Assembly (NCBI GenBank): GCA_900549685.1
Contig: UROX01000110.1
Span: forward strand, 1 to 8,716
Origin: an uncultured Alistipes sp.
GTDB taxonomy: Bacteria; Bacteroidota; Bacteroidia; Bacteroidales; Rikenellaceae
DNA: 8,716 nt
Direction of reading: 5' to 3'
A program made the translations under genes and the position numbers. The notes under the pieces were generated by a model. It was not told the origin of the DNA and ran no database searches. It worked only from the letters and a program-made list of their open reading frames with translations. This document shows, piece by piece, positions 7,292-8,716 of this stretch (positions are counted from its first letter, which is position 1; the number at the start of each line of letters is the position of its first letter).

Positions 7292-7678
7292 TTACTGAAA
7301 TTCCTGCACCTCTTTCCGGTGCCAGATCTGATATTGCTTGGGCGTTATTTCTTCAGCAACGCATTCTTTGTAATCGGCCTCGTCGCGCCGGAAGATATGA
7401 CTTCTGGAATACTCCCTCAATACCCGGTCCGGGATATTGGCCATCACGACGGGAAAAGGATAAGCAGTATGGGTTATCACGGAAATTGCATTTCCCGGAA
7501 AAATCCGGCATAACAGGTAGGCCGACTGTTCGAAGGCGGTCCAATACTCTCCGGTGCCGTACAAATGGATACAATTGCGGTTGCTATGCTCCTGACGGAT
7601 GATGTCGAGTAGCTGCGTCTCCATCAGACGCATCAGCCGTATTCCGCAAGGCTCGCTTTCCTGCCGCGGTTCGTTCAT
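7292..7678 (-). CDS. Small protein of unknown function next to UpxY
   Basis: This 128-aa protein starts at the ATG at 7678 (MNEPRQESEPCGIRLM). An upstream in-frame ATG at 7729 would give 145 aa and overlap the upxY-like gene by about 20 bases; frame content further upstream looks like antisense-type noise and is not coding. The first third (about 13-33) is predicted helical. The core, HLYGTGEYWTAFEQSAYLL (about 38-56), is rich in aromatic residues, and the end carries an ITPKQYQIWHRKEVQEF pattern. No signal peptide, membrane helix or catalytic motif is visible, so it should be a small cytoplasmic protein. It resembles, in my recollection only, short Bacteroidales proteins with a Y..G.(F/Y)W.A(Y/F)E.SAYL pattern, but I cannot name the family. 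It occupies the slot just after the antiterminator gene (29 bases from its stop) where Bacteroides loci carry UpxZ, so a regulatory role is a reasonable guess but not shown by sequence. Confidence 0.72.
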   Translation of the reverse strand: MNEPRQESEPCGIRLMRLMETQLLDIIRQEHSNRNCIHLYGTGEYWTAFEQSAYLLCRIFPGNAISVITHTAYPFPVVMANIPDRVLREYSRSHIFRRDEADYKECVAEEITPKQYQIWHRKEVQEFQ

Positions 7679-7707
7679 ATGATTTCGGATAATTTCGTGC
7701 GTTTCGC

Positions 7708-8716
7708 TTATCGGCGATGTCCCAGCCATTCGTCGTAGTCGTCCAGACGCCGGATAAGTTGCGCTTTGATTTTCTTGGGACGCTCCTCCGTGCGCCAGCT
7801 GTCGACGATTCCGTGCGCCTGTTCGCGATAAATGCAGTTGTCGGTGCATCCATAGAGCGTAACCGACAGCAATGCCCGCGACTGCTCCGCCCTGACAGCG
7901 GGCAACAGCCCCTGAATCTCCCCGATCATCCGGCTGCAAGCTTCCTGATCACCGAGAATCGTGTAGGCCGGAAGCAGCAGCGCATAGAGTTTGCAGCGCG
8001 TCACGTCGGAATCCATCCGCAGGTTGGCGTATTGCTGCAATGTTTCGGTGGCCAACGCCCGGTCTTCGGAGGTCGCCCCTCCCGCATGATGCCGCTGCAT
8101 CGCTTCGTGCAACGCTCCGAACAACCGGTCGTTGTTCAGACGCGTGTACACGTGCATATTGTCCGTATTGAGCGAGATGATTTCGTATTGTCCGGGTTGT
8201 ACGTGCAGCAGCGGCACCCACAGCCAGTTCTCCACGCAGACCATGATGTCTTTCCGGCCGCCTCCCGGCTGGGAGATCACCGTAGCCTCGGCGTTTTTGA
8301 ATTTCCCTTCGGTGATTCGCACCCGGTCGCCCTTCATCAATCGCTTCGGCTCCGGGGTATAGACCGGGACTATGTCCGCATAGGAGCGAGCCACCCACCG
8401 GAGGTTCTCCATCGCTTCGTCGGAGAGGTAGGGATAATATTCGCGCTTGCCATCCCGCACCCGCGGCAGAAAACTGTATAACGAAAGCCCGGCCGTCGAC
8501 ATCATTTTATAAATCTCATTTTCCGAGGACCGGACAAAGACGTAATTGTAAAGCAACGGACGGGCGGTTTTGACCCAAACGCCTTTTTCTTCCCTGACCT
8601 CCACATAGGTCGGGGCGAAATATTCGAATGCCGGCTCGCCGTTTCGGAGACGTCGGTCGAGTTCCGCCTGCAACCCTTTCGCCGCTCCCCGGTGACGGGA
8701 AGGCAAAGCCAGCACA
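7708..8716 (-). CDS. UpxY-type NusG-family transcription antiterminator with long C-terminal extension (5' end beyond window)
   Basis: At least 335 residues are visible, running off the right edge. A GTG at 8715 could mimic a start, but the sequence there (VLALPSRHRGAAKGLQAEL) matches the interior of the first strand of a NusG N-terminal domain, where W-(Y/F)-V precedes it, so a few residues are missing. The NGN domain spans about 1-118 (LLYNYVFVRSSENEIYKMM at 54-72 is its core). A KOW-like segment follows at about 126-182 (LMKGDRVRITEGKFKNAEA then WLWVPLLHVQPGQYEII). UpxY proteins bind the 5' leader RNA of capsule operons and let RNA polymerase read through the long locus; each usually serves its own operon. 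Canonical UpxY proteins end soon after the KOW domain, near 170-180 aa. This one continues for about 150 mostly helical residues (about 185-335) of unknown function. It is the most upstream gene visible, consistent with its usual place. Confidence 0.88.
   Translation of the reverse strand, partial: VLALPSRHRGAAKGLQAELDRRLRNGEPAFEYFAPTYVEVREEKGVWVKTARPLLYNYVFVRSSENEIYKMMSTAGLSLYSFLPRVRDGKREYYPYLSDEAMENLRWVARSYADIVPVYTPEPKRLMKGDRVRITEGKFKNAEATVISQPGGGRKDIMVCVENWLWVPLLHVQPGQYEIISLNTDNMHVYTRLNNDRLFGALHEAMQRHHAGGATSEDRALATETLQQYANLRMDSDVTRCKLYALLLPAYTILGDQEACSRMIGEIQGLLPAVRAEQSRALLSVTLYGCTDNCIYREQAHGIVDSWRTEERPKKIKAQLIRRLDDYDEWLGHRR

Noticed and set aside
7679..7939. Extension of the small gene upstream to an ATG at 7939 (215 aa)
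   Set aside because: The added 87 residues overlap the C-terminal coding region of the antiterminator gene and have an Arg/Gly/Ala-rich out-of-frame composition; starts at 7678 or 7729 are far more plausible.
8713..8715. GTG at 8715 as the true start of the antiterminator
   Set aside because: The NusG N-terminal strand normally begins with residues such as W-Y-V just before this point, so the frame almost certainly continues past the window edge.

Overview
The window is a stretch of a surface-polysaccharide (capsule, exopolysaccharide or O-antigen-like) biosynthesis operon, with every supported gene on the minus strand. Transcription therefore runs from the right edge (8716) to the left edge (1). 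The likely host is a member of the Bacteroidales. A UpxY-type NusG-like antiterminator heads the visible part of the operon, genes are tightly packed with no obvious Shine-Dalgarno sequences, and the protein sequences look like gut Bacteroidales versions of these families. The moderately high G+C and the long UpxY fit Alistipes/Rikenellaceae better than Bacteroides proper, but that is inference.

In transcription order: (1) 8716-7708, a UpxY/NusG-family antiterminator cut by the window edge, with an unusual C-terminal helical extension of about 150 residues. (2) 7678-7292, a small unrecognised protein in the position where Bacteroides carries the antagonist UpxZ. (3) 7196-5244, a 650-aa membrane-anchored nucleotide-sugar 4,6-dehydratase (CapD/PglF/FlaA1-like). 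(4)-(6) 5226-4153, 4038-2869 and 2858-1671, the complete three-enzyme UDP-N-acetyl-L-fucosamine pathway (FnlA/CapE, FnlB/CapF, FnlC/CapG). (7) 1643-655, a family 2 glycosyltransferase broken by a frameshift exactly at a run of nine G (coding strand). (8) 647-1, a second family 2 glycosyltransferase running off the left edge.

Together these genes encode regulation (UpxY and perhaps the small protein), two routes starting from UDP-GlcNAc-type precursors to deoxy-amino sugars (one the full UDP-L-FucNAc route), and the first glycosyltransferases that would use such donors. No flippase (Wzx), polymerase (Wzy), initiating sugar-phosphate transferase, export gene, mobile element, tRNA/rRNA or CRISPR array is seen; the rest of the locus presumably lies beyond both edges.

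The most notable observation is the G9 tract in the first glycosyltransferase. G10 (or G7) would restore one intact 329-aa enzyme, so the tract is a candidate slipped-strand (or transcriptional-slippage) switch for the glycan structure, although a sequencing error must be excluded first.
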